Under the pieces are notes generated by a model, which saw only the letters and a list, made by a program, of their open reading frames with translations, made no database searches and had not been told where the DNA came from. A stretch of DNA of 64,000 nt, taken from positions 1-64,000 of the forward strand of contig JAQWFW010000034.1 in assembly GCA_029238515.1 (NCBI GenBank), read 5' to 3'. Below, piece by piece: positions 20,187 through 28,860 of this stretch (positions are counted from its first letter, which is position 1; the number at the start of each line of letters is the position of its first letter). The translations under genes and the position numbers were made by a program. Source of the DNA: Flavobacteriaceae bacterium. GTDB taxonomy: Bacteria; Bacteroidota; Bacteroidia; Flavobacteriales; Flavobacteriaceae.

Positions 20187-22403
20187 TTAGACTCTGGAAA
20201 CCTTTTCAATGCCATTTATTTTTTTTAATCGATCCATGAGTTTGGTAACAAAACTTGTATTGTTCACTTCTAGGGCTATTTCACCATTAAAAGTCCCACT
20301 ATCAGAGTCAAATTTTATACTTTTTATATTGACGTTCATATTGGCTGAAATCAATTTTGTTATGTCATTAACAAGGCCTTTTTCATCAATACCGGTGAGT
20401 TTAATCACAGCTCTAAATACTTGTTGCGAAGAGTCAATCCATTTGGCTAAAATAATTCTGTACGCATAATTTGACTGCAAACTTAATGCGTTAGGGCAAT
20501 TTTTTTTATGTACTTTGATGCCTTCTCGAATACTCAAAAACCCAAAAACTTTATCACCAGGTATAGGATTGCAACACGACGCTACTTTGTAGTTCAATTT
20601 TTCTTCTTCTTTACCAAAAACCAACATGTCATATTTGGATGTAATCTCATCGTTATCTATGGTTTCTGGAGATGATATTTTTTTGCGTTGAATTTTATTT
20701 TTAATAAAACTCACCAAAACATTGCTTCTTGAACCCGCAAATTTTTTCAACATCGTATTGTCGATACTTCCGATGCCTACTCTATAAAATAAATCTAAGC
20801 TTGTTTGAAGTTTGAAGTAATTGACTAATTCATTTACCGAACGTTCGTTTAGACTGATTTTGAGTTGTTTTAGTTTACGTCTTAATATTTCTTTTCCGTC
20901 TTCAGCAATGAGTTTTTTCTCTGCCTTTAAAGATGATTTTATCTTACTTCGTGCTCGAGCTGTAGTTGCGTAGTCTAACCAGTTTGAGTTTGGTTTTGCA
21001 TTTTCGGAAGTGATGATACTCACTTGATCTCCACTGTGCAAGGTGTGGTTCAAAGGAACTAGTTTGCCATTGACTTTGGCTCCTCTGGTTTTTAGTCCTA
21101 TTTCGGTATGAATACTGAATGCAAAATCTAGTGGAGTGGCTTGTTTTGGTAAAGATTTTAAATCTCCTTCTGGGGTAAATACAAAGATTTCTTTGGCGTA
21201 CAAATTGAGTTTAAACTCTTCAACAAAATCCACTGCATTGGCGCTAGGGTTGTCCATAACTTCTTGCAGTTTTCCAATCCAACTCTCTAGGTTTTCATCG
21301 TTACTTTTGTCGCCTTCTTTGTATTTGTAATGAGCTGCATAACCTTTTTCGGCAATTTCGTTCATCCGTTCACTACGGATTTGAACTTCTACCCAACGGC
21401 CTTTTGGCCCCATCACTGTAATGTGGAGTGCTTCATACCCTGTAGATTTTGGTGAAGAAATCCAATCGCGCAGACGGGTGGGGTTTGGTCTAAAAAAATC
21501 GGTAACAATCGAGTAAATTTTCCAAGCCAAAAATTTTTCATTTTTTAAGCCAGATTTGTAAATGATTCGGACGGCAAATTTATCATAGACTTCTTCAAAA
21601 GTTACGCCTTGTTTTTGCATTTTTCGGCGTATGGAAAAAATGGATTTTGGTCGTCCTTTGATATCGTATTTTATGCGTTCTTTGTTCAATGCTCCTTCCA
21701 AAATACCACTGATTTCATTGATGTATAGATCTTGTTCTTCTTTGCTTTCCTTCATTTTAAGCAAAATAGATTCATAAACCTCTGGCTCTGTGTATTTTAG
21801 AGCTAAATCTTCAAGTTCTGATTTAATGTTATATAGTCCAATTTTATGCGCCAATGGAGCATAAATATAGAGTGTTTCAGAAGCAATTTTTATTTGTTTA
21901 TCCTCCCGCAGTGAATGGATGGTTTGCATATTGTGCAGACGGTCGGCAATTTTTATAATAATCACGCGTACGTCGTCATTAAGAGTCAACAGCATTTTTC
22001 TAAAATTCTCTGCCTGAAGTGAAATATTTTTATCCTTTTTTAAGCTAGAGATTTTGGTAAGACCATTAACAATTCGTGCTACGGTTTCACCAAACAATTG
22101 TTCGATATCACGAATAGTATATTCCTCGCAATCTTCTACAACATCATGAAGTAGGGCAGCAGCTATAGATGTAGCATCTAGTCCAATTTCTGATGCTACA
22201 ATTTTGGCTACTGAAATAGGATGAAAAATATAGGCCTCTCCTGATTTACGGCGTTGATTTTTATGTGCATCTACAGCGACATCAAAGGCCTTCCGTATCA
22301 TTTTTTTATCTGAAGCAGATAAACTACGATAACTGATTTTGAGGAGTTCTTTGTATTCCTTGGCAATGGCAGCATTCTCTTTTTTGATGTCTTCGGCAGT
22401 CAT
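20187..22403 (-). CDS. Bifunctional (p)ppGpp synthetase/hydrolase, RelA/SpoT family
   Basis: The 738-residue protein has the full long-RSH layout: HD hydrolase domain (HPISVAKI, LLHDVVED at about 85-92, RLHNMQTIHSL), synthetase domain (GRPKSIFSI, DWISSPKSTGYEALH, VEVQIRSERM), TGS domain (about 405-465, FVFTPEGDLKSLPKQATPLD), a conserved-cysteine region (CCNPIPGD) and a C-terminal ACT domain. Both catalytic sites appear intact, so it should make and degrade the alarmone. It is the first gene of an apparent rel-fur-purA operon (gaps of 27 and 8 bases). Confidence 0.96.
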   Translation of the reverse strand: MTAEDIKKENAAIAKEYKELLKISYRSLSASDKKMIRKAFDVAVDAHKNQRRKSGEAYIFHPISVAKIVASEIGLDATSIAAALLHDVVEDCEEYTIRDIEQLFGETVARIVNGLTKISSLKKDKNISLQAENFRKMLLTLNDDVRVIIIKIADRLHNMQTIHSLREDKQIKIASETLYIYAPLAHKIGLYNIKSELEDLALKYTEPEVYESILLKMKESKEEQDLYINEISGILEGALNKERIKYDIKGRPKSIFSIRRKMQKQGVTFEEVYDKFAVRIIYKSGLKNEKFLAWKIYSIVTDFFRPNPTRLRDWISSPKSTGYEALHITVMGPKGRWVEVQIRSERMNEIAEKGYAAHYKYKEGDKSNDENLESWIGKLQEVMDNPSANAVDFVEEFKLNLYAKEIFVFTPEGDLKSLPKQATPLDFAFSIHTEIGLKTRGAKVNGKLVPLNHTLHSGDQVSIITSENAKPNSNWLDYATTARARSKIKSSLKAEKKLIAEDGKEILRRKLKQLKISLNERSVNELVNYFKLQTSLDLFYRVGIGSIDNTMLKKFAGSRSNVLVSFIKNKIQRKKISSPETIDNDEITSKYDMLVFGKEEEKLNYKVASCCNPIPGDKVFGFLSIREGIKVHKKNCPNALSLQSNYAYRIILAKWIDSSQQVFRAVIKLTGIDEKGLVNDITKLISANMNVNIKSIKFDSDSGTFNGEIALEVNNTSFVTKLMDRLKKINGIEKVSRV

Positions 22404-22490
22404 ACCCTAAAACTAAAACAAACATTTGTAACAAACAACCGAGATGTACACTTTTTAAAAAAAATGTATGAACACAAATTAATGGAAGAA

Positions 22491-23288
22491 TTATTTAAAT
22501 GCGCGTTGGCGTTTAGCTTCAAATATAAGAATACCAGCAGCCACCGAAACGTTCATCGAATCCACATGGCCGAGCATGGGAATATGAATGCATTGAATGG
22601 CCTCTGAACGCCACTGTTCGCTAAGGCCTGTAGATTCTGTCCCTACAACAAGTGCGGTTGGGTTTTGGAAATTGGGTTCTGTGTATGGTTTTGATTCTTG
22701 AAGAATGGCACTATAAATGGCAATGTTATGCTTTTTGAGGTAAGCAATGATTTCTTCTGTTGATCCTGTAGCGATTTGTGTGGAAAATATCCCTCCCACA
22801 CTCGAACGGATTACATTTGGATTATACATATCGGTTCGTGGATTTGCCACAAGTACTGCGTCGACTTTTGCAGCATCAGCTGTTCGGAGCAAAGCGCCAA
22901 TATTTCCTGGTTTTTCTGGCGATTCGGCGACTAGAACTAATGGGGTTTTAGATTTTATACTCAGTTGCTCTAAGGACAAATCTTTGCATTTAGCTACAGC
23001 AATAATACCTTCTGTACTTCCGCGATAAGCCACTTTTTCATAGATTTTTGAATCAATTTGAATACACTCTAACTTTTGTGCTTCTAATTGCTCTAATTCG
23101 TGTGCTGCGCATAATTGGGGTTCAATATAAATAGTCTCTATTTTATAGCCACTGTTGATGGCCAAAAGAACCTCACGTTTTCCTTCGATGATGAATAAAC
23201 CTTGTTCGCGGCGTTGCTTCGATTTTTCTTTCAGCAATAATAGATTTTTTATTCTAGGATTTTTCAGACTGGTGATTTCTTTCATCAT
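22491..23288 (-). CDS. TrmH/SpoU-family RNA 2'-O-methyltransferase
   Basis: A 265-residue SPOUT enzyme: an N-terminal substrate-binding domain (KNPRIKNLLLLKEKSKQR, then FIIEGKREV) and a C-terminal knotted SAM-binding domain with SPEKPGNIGALLRTADA, GTESTGLS and IPMLGHVDSMNVSVAAGI, the three SpoU motifs. It methylates a ribose in rRNA or tRNA; the exact site is unknown. Two in-frame ATGs lie at 23288 and 23285; the promoter box ends only four bases upstream of the first, so the mRNA may be leaderless and the second ATG is also possible. Confidence 0.92.
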   Translation of the reverse strand: MMKEITSLKNPRIKNLLLLKEKSKQRREQGLFIIEGKREVLLAINSGYKIETIYIEPQLCAAHELEQLEAQKLECIQIDSKIYEKVAYRGSTEGIIAVAKCKDLSLEQLSIKSKTPLVLVAESPEKPGNIGALLRTADAAKVDAVLVANPRTDMYNPNVIRSSVGGIFSTQIATGSTEEIIAYLKKHNIAIYSAILQESKPYTEPNFQNPTALVVGTESTGLSEQWRSEAIQCIHIPMLGHVDSMNVSVAAGILIFEAKRQRAFK

Positions 23289-23292
23289 GCCA

Positions 23293-23300
23293 CAAAAATA
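23293..23300 (-). promoter_or_regulatory. -7 promoter box of the TrmH-family gene, four bases from the start
   Basis: Minus-strand TATTTTTG followed by TGGC and then ATGATG. The spacing implies a leaderless or nearly leaderless transcript, as for mnmA and the DUF3810 gene. Confidence 0.55.
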
Positions 23301-23314
23301 GGTTTATTTTTTTT

Positions 23315-23350
23315 TGCAAAAAAAAGCCCAAGACGATGCTTGAGCTTTAA
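23315..23350 (-). terminator. Rho-independent terminator after the amidohydrolase genes
   Basis: Arms at 23323-23332 and 23339-23348 form a 10-bp stem with one G-U pair on the minus strand, loop of six bases, followed on the minus strand by a run of T residues. It ends the transcript of the 23363-24664 gene just before the TrmH promoter. Confidence 0.7.
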
Positions 23351-23362
23351 ATTGTGGTTGTT

Positions 23363-24664
23363 TTATTGGTTTTTATATTTGTTAGAATATCTTTTCCACA
23401 ACTTCGTTTGATGACTCTCTAAGCTTATGTTCCGCCCATCAATAAAGGCATGTTCCAATTGGTTGGTACGCATATCTAAAGCATCGCCTTTGCTGATGAA
23501 TAGAGTGGCACTTTTTCCAATTTCTAAACTCCCATATCGTGCCTCTATTCCAAGAATTTTTGCAGCGTTGAGCGTGATTAGTTGTAGAGCTTCTTCTTTG
23601 CTTAACCCATAGGATACAGTAGTTCCTGCATAGAAGGGCAGGTTTCTAGAGTTCATGCGTTCCATATCTCCACTAGCTTCAAGCGCTACGAGAACACCAC
23701 CATCGACGAGTTTTTTGGCAAGTTTAAAAGGCAAATCATAATCTTCATCAGATTTATTTGGTCTGGAATGAACGCGTCTTAGTAAAACTGAAACTCCATG
23801 GTTTTTTAACAAATCTGTTTGTTTGTATGCTTCATACGCACCAACAAGTACTACTTTAGCTATGTCATGTTGCTTTTTGAAGTTTACAGCATCGATTATC
23901 CCTTTTTCGTCATCAACATGAATAAATAATGTTTGATCACCCTCAAAAATATCTTTCATAGCTTCGAAAGGTAAGTTTAGTCCAGGAGTTGCATCAGCAT
24001 TATGCACTTTTGCATTATTAAAATACGAGTCCAATTCTTGAATTTGACCATTATATTTTTCATTGACTTTCAGTCCTGGATCTTCTCCCAACCACCAGCG
24101 GCCCCTGCTGAATGTACTCGGCCAATTCATATGTATTCCATCGTCGATTTTTACTACAGCATCCTCCCAATTCCAAGCGTCCAATTGTACCACAGACGAA
24201 GTGCCTGAAATTCGGCCACCTCTAGGTGTGATTTGCGCCATTAATACGCCATTTGGTCGCATGGTTTCTACTACTTTTGATTCCGTATTGTAAGCAATCA
24301 AGCTTCTGATGTGTGGATTCCATGTTCCAATTTCTTCATCATCATCAGAGGCACGAACAGCATCAATTTCTATGAGTCCTAATGTTGAATTTGGAATAAT
24401 AAAACCTGGGTAGACGTGTTTTCCTTTGGCTTCAATAATATTCATTTGAGAATTCAATTTACCACTTTCCATTTGTCCAACATATTGCAGTGTACCACGT
24501 TCAAAAACAATCAGACTATTTTCTATAACGCTACCGTTACCAACGTGTGCTGTAGCGCCTTTGATTGCGACTGTTGTCGTCTGAATAGGAGCAGGTGTTT
24601 GTTGTGCGCTAAGTGTACAACATATACTAAAAAGCGCTATGATATATATTTTAAATGTGTTCAT
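23363..24664 (-). CDS. Secreted amidohydrolase-family protein lacking the HxH metal motif
   Basis: About 433 residues from the ATG at 24664, with signal peptide (MNTFKIYIIALFSICCTLSA) and the amidohydrolase fold: an N-terminal beta domain (VIENSLIVFERGTLQYVG), a barrel, and the C-terminal LNAAKILGIEARYGSLEIGKSATLFIS strand set. The metal-binding D-x-H-x-H expected after YPGF is replaced by I90-P-N-S-T94, so the site cannot be assembled in the usual way. It may be inactive or a partner of the larger amidohydrolase encoded just upstream (10-base gap). The frame extends 13 codons further upstream (another ATG at 24673); the chosen start gives the cleanest signal peptide. Confidence 0.85.
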   Translation of the reverse strand: MNTFKIYIIALFSICCTLSAQQTPAPIQTTTVAIKGATAHVGNGSVIENSLIVFERGTLQYVGQMESGKLNSQMNIIEAKGKHVYPGFIIPNSTLGLIEIDAVRASDDDEEIGTWNPHIRSLIAYNTESKVVETMRPNGVLMAQITPRGGRISGTSSVVQLDAWNWEDAVVKIDDGIHMNWPSTFSRGRWWLGEDPGLKVNEKYNGQIQELDSYFNNAKVHNADATPGLNLPFEAMKDIFEGDQTLFIHVDDEKGIIDAVNFKKQHDIAKVVLVGAYEAYKQTDLLKNHGVSVLLRRVHSRPNKSDEDYDLPFKLAKKLVDGGVLVALEASGDMERMNSRNLPFYAGTTVSYGLSKEEALQLITLNAAKILGIEARYGSLEIGKSATLFISKGDALDMRTNQLEHAFIDGRNISLESHQTKLWKRYSNKYKNQ

Positions 24665-24674
24665 GATGTCCATA

Positions 24675-27650
24675 TTAAATTTGATTGTGATCCAAAGTAT
24701 CACAATGCATTTCTTGTTTCTTTTTAACTTTTACAGCTTGAGTTTTCATCCCCTTATTTTTTTCTTTAAGCATCATTTGAATCAATGTGTTTCGTTCATT
24801 TTTGATGTTTTCTCTAAGCTGTTGATCTCGTTCAATATCAAAATAAGTTACACCTTCGATAAGTGTTTTTTCTGCCTTTGCATAAATGGACAAAGGATGG
24901 TCGTTCCAAAGTACCAAATCGGCATCTTTCCCAACTTTGATGCTTCCAACTCTATCATCAATATGCAATAGTTTTGCAGGGTTTAGAGTAACCATTTTCC
25001 ATGCATCTTCTTCAGAAGCACCGCCATATTTTACAGCTTTGGCCGCTTCTTGATTGAGTCGTCGTGACATTTCGGCATCGTCACTATTTATTGCTGTAAC
25101 AACACCAACATTGTTGAGAATTGCGGCATTGTATGGAATAGCATCATTAACTTCATATTTGTAGGCCCACCAATCGCTGAATGTAGATGCGCCAGCGCCA
25201 TGTGTTTTCATCTTATCGGCTAGTTTATATCCTTCTAAAATATGAGTAAATGTATTGATATTAAAATCAAACTTTTCAGCGACTTTCATCAACATATTGA
25301 TTTCGCTTTGAATGTAGGAATGACAACTGATGAAACGTTCTTTGTTGAGGATTTCGGCCAGTACTTCCATTTCGTTATCTGCTCTGTATGGTTGCCCACT
25401 TTTTTTCTTTTGATCGTACGCTTTAGCCCTTGAAAAATAATCCATATACATCTGCTCGACACCCATTCTTGTTTGTGGAAAACGGCTATAGCTGCCCCAA
25501 TTGGATTGTTTTACATTTTCACCCAAAGCAAATTTTATAAACTTTGGTGCATTTTTATAGATCAAATTTTTTGCAGATTCACCCCATTTGAGTTTTATAA
25601 GTGCCGAACGCCCCCCAATGGGGTTCGCCGATCCGTGAAGAATCTGAATAGTTGTAACTCCTCCAGATAGGTTTCGGTAAATATCTACATCATCGGCATC
25701 TACAACATCTTCAATACTCACTTCTGCTGATGAATTTTGCCCTGCTTCGTTAATGCTTGCTGCGGCAATGTGAGAATGCTCGTCGACAATTCCTGAGGTG
25801 AGGTGTTTTCCTGTAGCATCAACTACATTTGCTTTACGTGCTTTCAAATTGTTTCCAATTGCTGCAATTTTTCCATCTTTGACCAAAACATCAGTATTTA
25901 GTAAAACACCTTCATCTTCATTGGTCCATACTGTAGCGTTTTGAAATAGAATGGTTTTTGGCTCTGGAAGTGCTGTAAAGCCATAAGCACCATTTGGATA
26001 GGTTACAGGCAGAATAGTTTTTTCTTTCGTTTCTTTTTTATCTTTTTTTGCTTTCTTTTTTGCTTGTTTATCAGATTTAATAAGTGTCAATTTTTGGGTT
26101 GAACCGTTTGCAAAATTGATGGTTCCATTTAAATTTGGGTTGCCTTTATCAATCTTAGCACTAAAACGCATAAACTGTTGCTGTAAAGTGTCTTTTGAAG
26201 TAAAGAGAAGGTGTGCCCAATCTTGATCTTGTTTAAGGTTACAGCTCAGGTTTAAGCTATCGGCTTTCAGTTTGGCCTTAGGTTTTCCCCTTGTCCCTGT
26301 AACTTCAAGAGTATATTTTTGTTTGTTCAAATCGAACGTATATGTACCATTTAAATTTTTTGAATTTAAATCCTCAAAAATTGTTCTTGATCCTCGAATC
26401 CAATGTTCATAAACAGTGGTCTCCGACTTAAAAAATGCACCTGACGTAATGGTGAAATTTGCAAAACTTCCATTTTTAAGCGTTCCTATTTTGTTGTTGT
26501 TCAGCAATTGTGCTGGCACAGTTGTGAGCGCTTCTAAAGCTTTGGTTATGCTTAATCCATGGTCTATTGCATTTTTAATTTTTGCTTTAAATTCTTTAAC
26601 TGATTTAAGCCCATGAGTTGTCAGTGCAAAAGTGATGTTGTGCTCGGCCAAAATTTTTGGATTTGTAGGTCTTTGGTTCCATTCTTTCATACTTTCCAGT
26701 TCTAATTTATCGGCCAGAAAACTATTTTCCACATCATAAGGTTTTGGAAAATTTACAGGGATAATGAATGCCGCATTGGTGTTTTTGATGGTGTTGATAC
26801 GTTCGTATTCATCACCACCACCTAAAAGAATGTATTGGATATCAAATTGATCTCCAACATCATCTGCTCGAACTGCATTTACTCTACTGCCTGCAGCCAT
26901 GATTTGTACCAAATCGGCATTCTTATTAAATGCTTCTATTGAACGGTCTGTTGTGTTGTGATTTTCGTTTTTGTACCAATTTGCATCAAGGTACAATTGA
27001 CGTAACAAAGCCATAGCACCCATGATGGATGTTGGGTAGGACTGACGGGACAGAACGCTTTTCGAAAATGAAAGGTACTGTGCAGAACGCCCAGAAAGTA
27101 TTCTTTTGGCATCTGAGCCCTCTATATCCAATGCAACAAGGGCACCGCTTCCACGAACAATACCATCTTCCAAATGTGTGTTGACTACACCAAAACCTTC
27201 TTTAAGCATCGATTTGGCTGTTTTTTTGTCAAACTTTAATACATCTACAGCATTTTGTTCTGGTCGCACATGATCATTCCAATAAAACCCTTCTCTCGAC
27301 GGACCATATTGTGGAGTGGCTCCACCACCACTTTTACGTTTAGGTTTTTCCACACCAAAATTCGAGTATAAATCTATAAACGAAGGGTATATGCTGCCGC
27401 CTTTGGCATCTATGAGTTCCGAATTTTGGGGAATTGAGATGTTTTTTCCGCTATTGATTATCACACCATCTTTAATCAGCAGTGTGCCATTTTCAATCAC
27501 GTTTGTGGGTGTGATGTAAATTTTTGCATTTGTGATTGCAGTGTAATTTGTTGCTTTTGAGTGTACACCATCATTTTTTGGGAAATAATCTTGTGTGTGG
27601 CCTATAAAAGCACACAATAATCCCATGAGTAGGAATTTTATTTTTTTCAT
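24675..27650 (-). CDS. Secreted double-domain amidohydrolase (imidazolonepropionase/dihydroorotase-like)
   Basis: A 991-residue protein with signal peptide (about 1-20) and two amidohydrolase modules in tandem. The N-terminal module (about 38-440) lacks the metal motif: after YPSF it has D93-L-Y-S-N97 where D-x-H-x-H is expected. A beta-rich middle region (about 440-560) with a lysine-rich stretch follows. The C-terminal module (about 575-960) has the full set: H625-S-H627, a histidine in FISCHSY, one in THILEGY and the aspartate in NSDDAEMS. It is probably a periplasmic hydrolase of a cyclic amide or peptide-like substrate, identity unknown. It is co-transcribed with the smaller family member downstream. 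Confidence 0.88.
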   Translation of the reverse strand: MKKIKFLLMGLLCAFIGHTQDYFPKNDGVHSKATNYTAITNAKIYITPTNVIENGTLLIKDGVIINSGKNISIPQNSELIDAKGGSIYPSFIDLYSNFGVEKPKRKSGGGATPQYGPSREGFYWNDHVRPEQNAVDVLKFDKKTAKSMLKEGFGVVNTHLEDGIVRGSGALVALDIEGSDAKRILSGRSAQYLSFSKSVLSRQSYPTSIMGAMALLRQLYLDANWYKNENHNTTDRSIEAFNKNADLVQIMAAGSRVNAVRADDVGDQFDIQYILLGGGDEYERINTIKNTNAAFIIPVNFPKPYDVENSFLADKLELESMKEWNQRPTNPKILAEHNITFALTTHGLKSVKEFKAKIKNAIDHGLSITKALEALTTVPAQLLNNNKIGTLKNGSFANFTITSGAFFKSETTVYEHWIRGSRTIFEDLNSKNLNGTYTFDLNKQKYTLEVTGTRGKPKAKLKADSLNLSCNLKQDQDWAHLLFTSKDTLQQQFMRFSAKIDKGNPNLNGTINFANGSTQKLTLIKSDKQAKKKAKKDKKETKEKTILPVTYPNGAYGFTALPEPKTILFQNATVWTNEDEGVLLNTDVLVKDGKIAAIGNNLKARKANVVDATGKHLTSGIVDEHSHIAAASINEAGQNSSAEVSIEDVVDADDVDIYRNLSGGVTTIQILHGSANPIGGRSALIKLKWGESAKNLIYKNAPKFIKFALGENVKQSNWGSYSRFPQTRMGVEQMYMDYFSRAKAYDQKKKSGQPYRADNEMEVLAEILNKERFISCHSYIQSEINMLMKVAEKFDFNINTFTHILEGYKLADKMKTHGAGASTFSDWWAYKYEVNDAIPYNAAILNNVGVVTAINSDDAEMSRRLNQEAAKAVKYGGASEEDAWKMVTLNPAKLLHIDDRVGSIKVGKDADLVLWNDHPLSIYAKAEKTLIEGVTYFDIERDQQLRENIKNERNTLIQMMLKEKNKGMKTQAVKVKKKQEMHCDTLDHNQI

Positions 27651-27724
27651 AGTAATAAGTTTTGCGTCGTTAAATATAAGGATAAACTTTTAAAACCTAT
27701 TGCCTCTGAATCTGGTCATTTGAT

Positions 27725-28789
27725 TTATGACTGCTTTTCGAAATATCCCACAATAAGCCCCACAACATAGCTATAACTTTCAATTCCATGCTCTTGCGCA
27801 TTTACTTTCAAATACCCACTGTAAAAGCGCTTAAATAAAGGTTCTAAAGGATTGTTGTATTGTGCCCAATGCGCTTGTCGTGCTTTAAAATCATCTAAAA
27901 TACCAGGATTAATTTGTGTTTTTAATGTTTTAAATACTTCTGGGTTTCTCCCGTATAATTCGTTTAAGCAATAGCGTAAAGCAAAAGTAAATCCACTATA
28001 TCTGAAATAGCGATCATTGTTGTTGATACACGTCAGAAATCCAATAAAATTTGCCTCATTTTCTGCGGCATATCCAATTTGATGTGCTTGCTCATGTGCC
28101 AAGGTCATTGGCATTGAGTTTACAGGATTGTGGCTGTTCACTTGCGCTTCATTGGTCAATGGGTTGAGGTATCCACTAAACCCCATATAGGCAAGAGGTG
28201 TGCTTAGTAAAGACAATTTTTGACTTGGATTTTTATATCCTAAATAAGGATATATTTTAGCACTATTTTGATAGCCCTTAACAGATAGTTTTTTAAAAAC
28301 ATCAAAATCGTTTGGAATTGTGACGATCGCACTGCTGTCTTTTGCCAATTCTAAATGAACCACATTTGTTAGAGCTATAATTTTTTTTGTCGTTTGAATC
28401 AGTTGTTCAGTTGTGTAAATTGGATTGATGTTTTGTTTTTTATGAAGAGGTAAGCGGTAGTAGTTAACCCCCCAAAACATGTGAAACACAAAATACAAAA
28501 GGGATACAATAGAAAGTAGATCGACAACAGTTTTTTTAGGTCTTTTTAGTAGTTTTTTCCAATGCCTGAAAAACCACCAAAGACCATATCCAAGCGCAGT
28601 AACGTAAAGTAAATCTCCAATGGAAAATGGCACCCAACCATACAACAGTCGCAAAGTACTCGAGATTTTTGGATACAATGCACTACTGTAATATTGCTCC
28701 ACAAAGTCTGGGTGTTTGGCTAACATATTGACAAACAGTATTTGAGGCACAACACTAAACGCTGTAAAGAGTCTTAAAGTTTTAGACAT
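27725..28789 (-). CDS. DUF3810 family membrane protein with HExxH zinc motif
   Basis: A 354-residue protein with two or three N-terminal membrane segments (within about 1-110) and a soluble domain carrying H232-E-Q-A-H236, followed by E243/E245 in ENEANFIG, a gluzincin-like zinc-binding arrangement. DUF3810 is a conserved Bacteroidota/Firmicutes family thought from its motif to be a metallopeptidase; I know of no characterised substrate. It is divergent from pepD across a 71-base gap and has a promoter box four bases before its ATG. Confidence 0.85.
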   Translation of the reverse strand: MSKTLRLFTAFSVVPQILFVNMLAKHPDFVEQYYSSALYPKISSTLRLLYGWVPFSIGDLLYVTALGYGLWWFFRHWKKLLKRPKKTVVDLLSIVSLLYFVFHMFWGVNYYRLPLHKKQNINPIYTTEQLIQTTKKIIALTNVVHLELAKDSSAIVTIPNDFDVFKKLSVKGYQNSAKIYPYLGYKNPSQKLSLLSTPLAYMGFSGYLNPLTNEAQVNSHNPVNSMPMTLAHEQAHQIGYAAENEANFIGFLTCINNNDRYFRYSGFTFALRYCLNELYGRNPEVFKTLKTQINPGILDDFKARQAHWAQYNNPLEPLFKRFYSGYLKVNAQEHGIESYSYVVGLIVGYFEKQS

Positions 28790-28793
28790 ACTT

Positions 28794-28801
28794 CAAAAAT
28801 A
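28794..28801 (-). promoter_or_regulatory. -7 promoter box of the DUF3810 gene, four bases from the start
   Basis: Minus-strand TATTTTTG, then AAGT, then the ATG at 28789: a probable leaderless promoter. Confidence 0.55.
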
Positions 28802-28833
28802 GAAAATTATATTTAGGTTTGAGACGATATACT

Positions 28834-28841
28834 TACCTTTG
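28834..28841 (+). promoter_or_regulatory. -7 promoter box of pepD
   Basis: TACCTTTG matches TAnnTTTG and lies 19 bases before the pepD ATG, opposite the divergent DUF3810 promoter. Confidence 0.5.
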
Positions 28842-28860
28842 TTGATCAAAATCATTAGCT

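Noticed and set aside
24063-24293. Several long frames antisense to the amidohydrolase genes (for example 24063-24293, 24639-24971, 25473-25670)
   Set aside because: They lie fully inside well-supported genes on the other strand, have no promoter, and their products have no recognisable domain.
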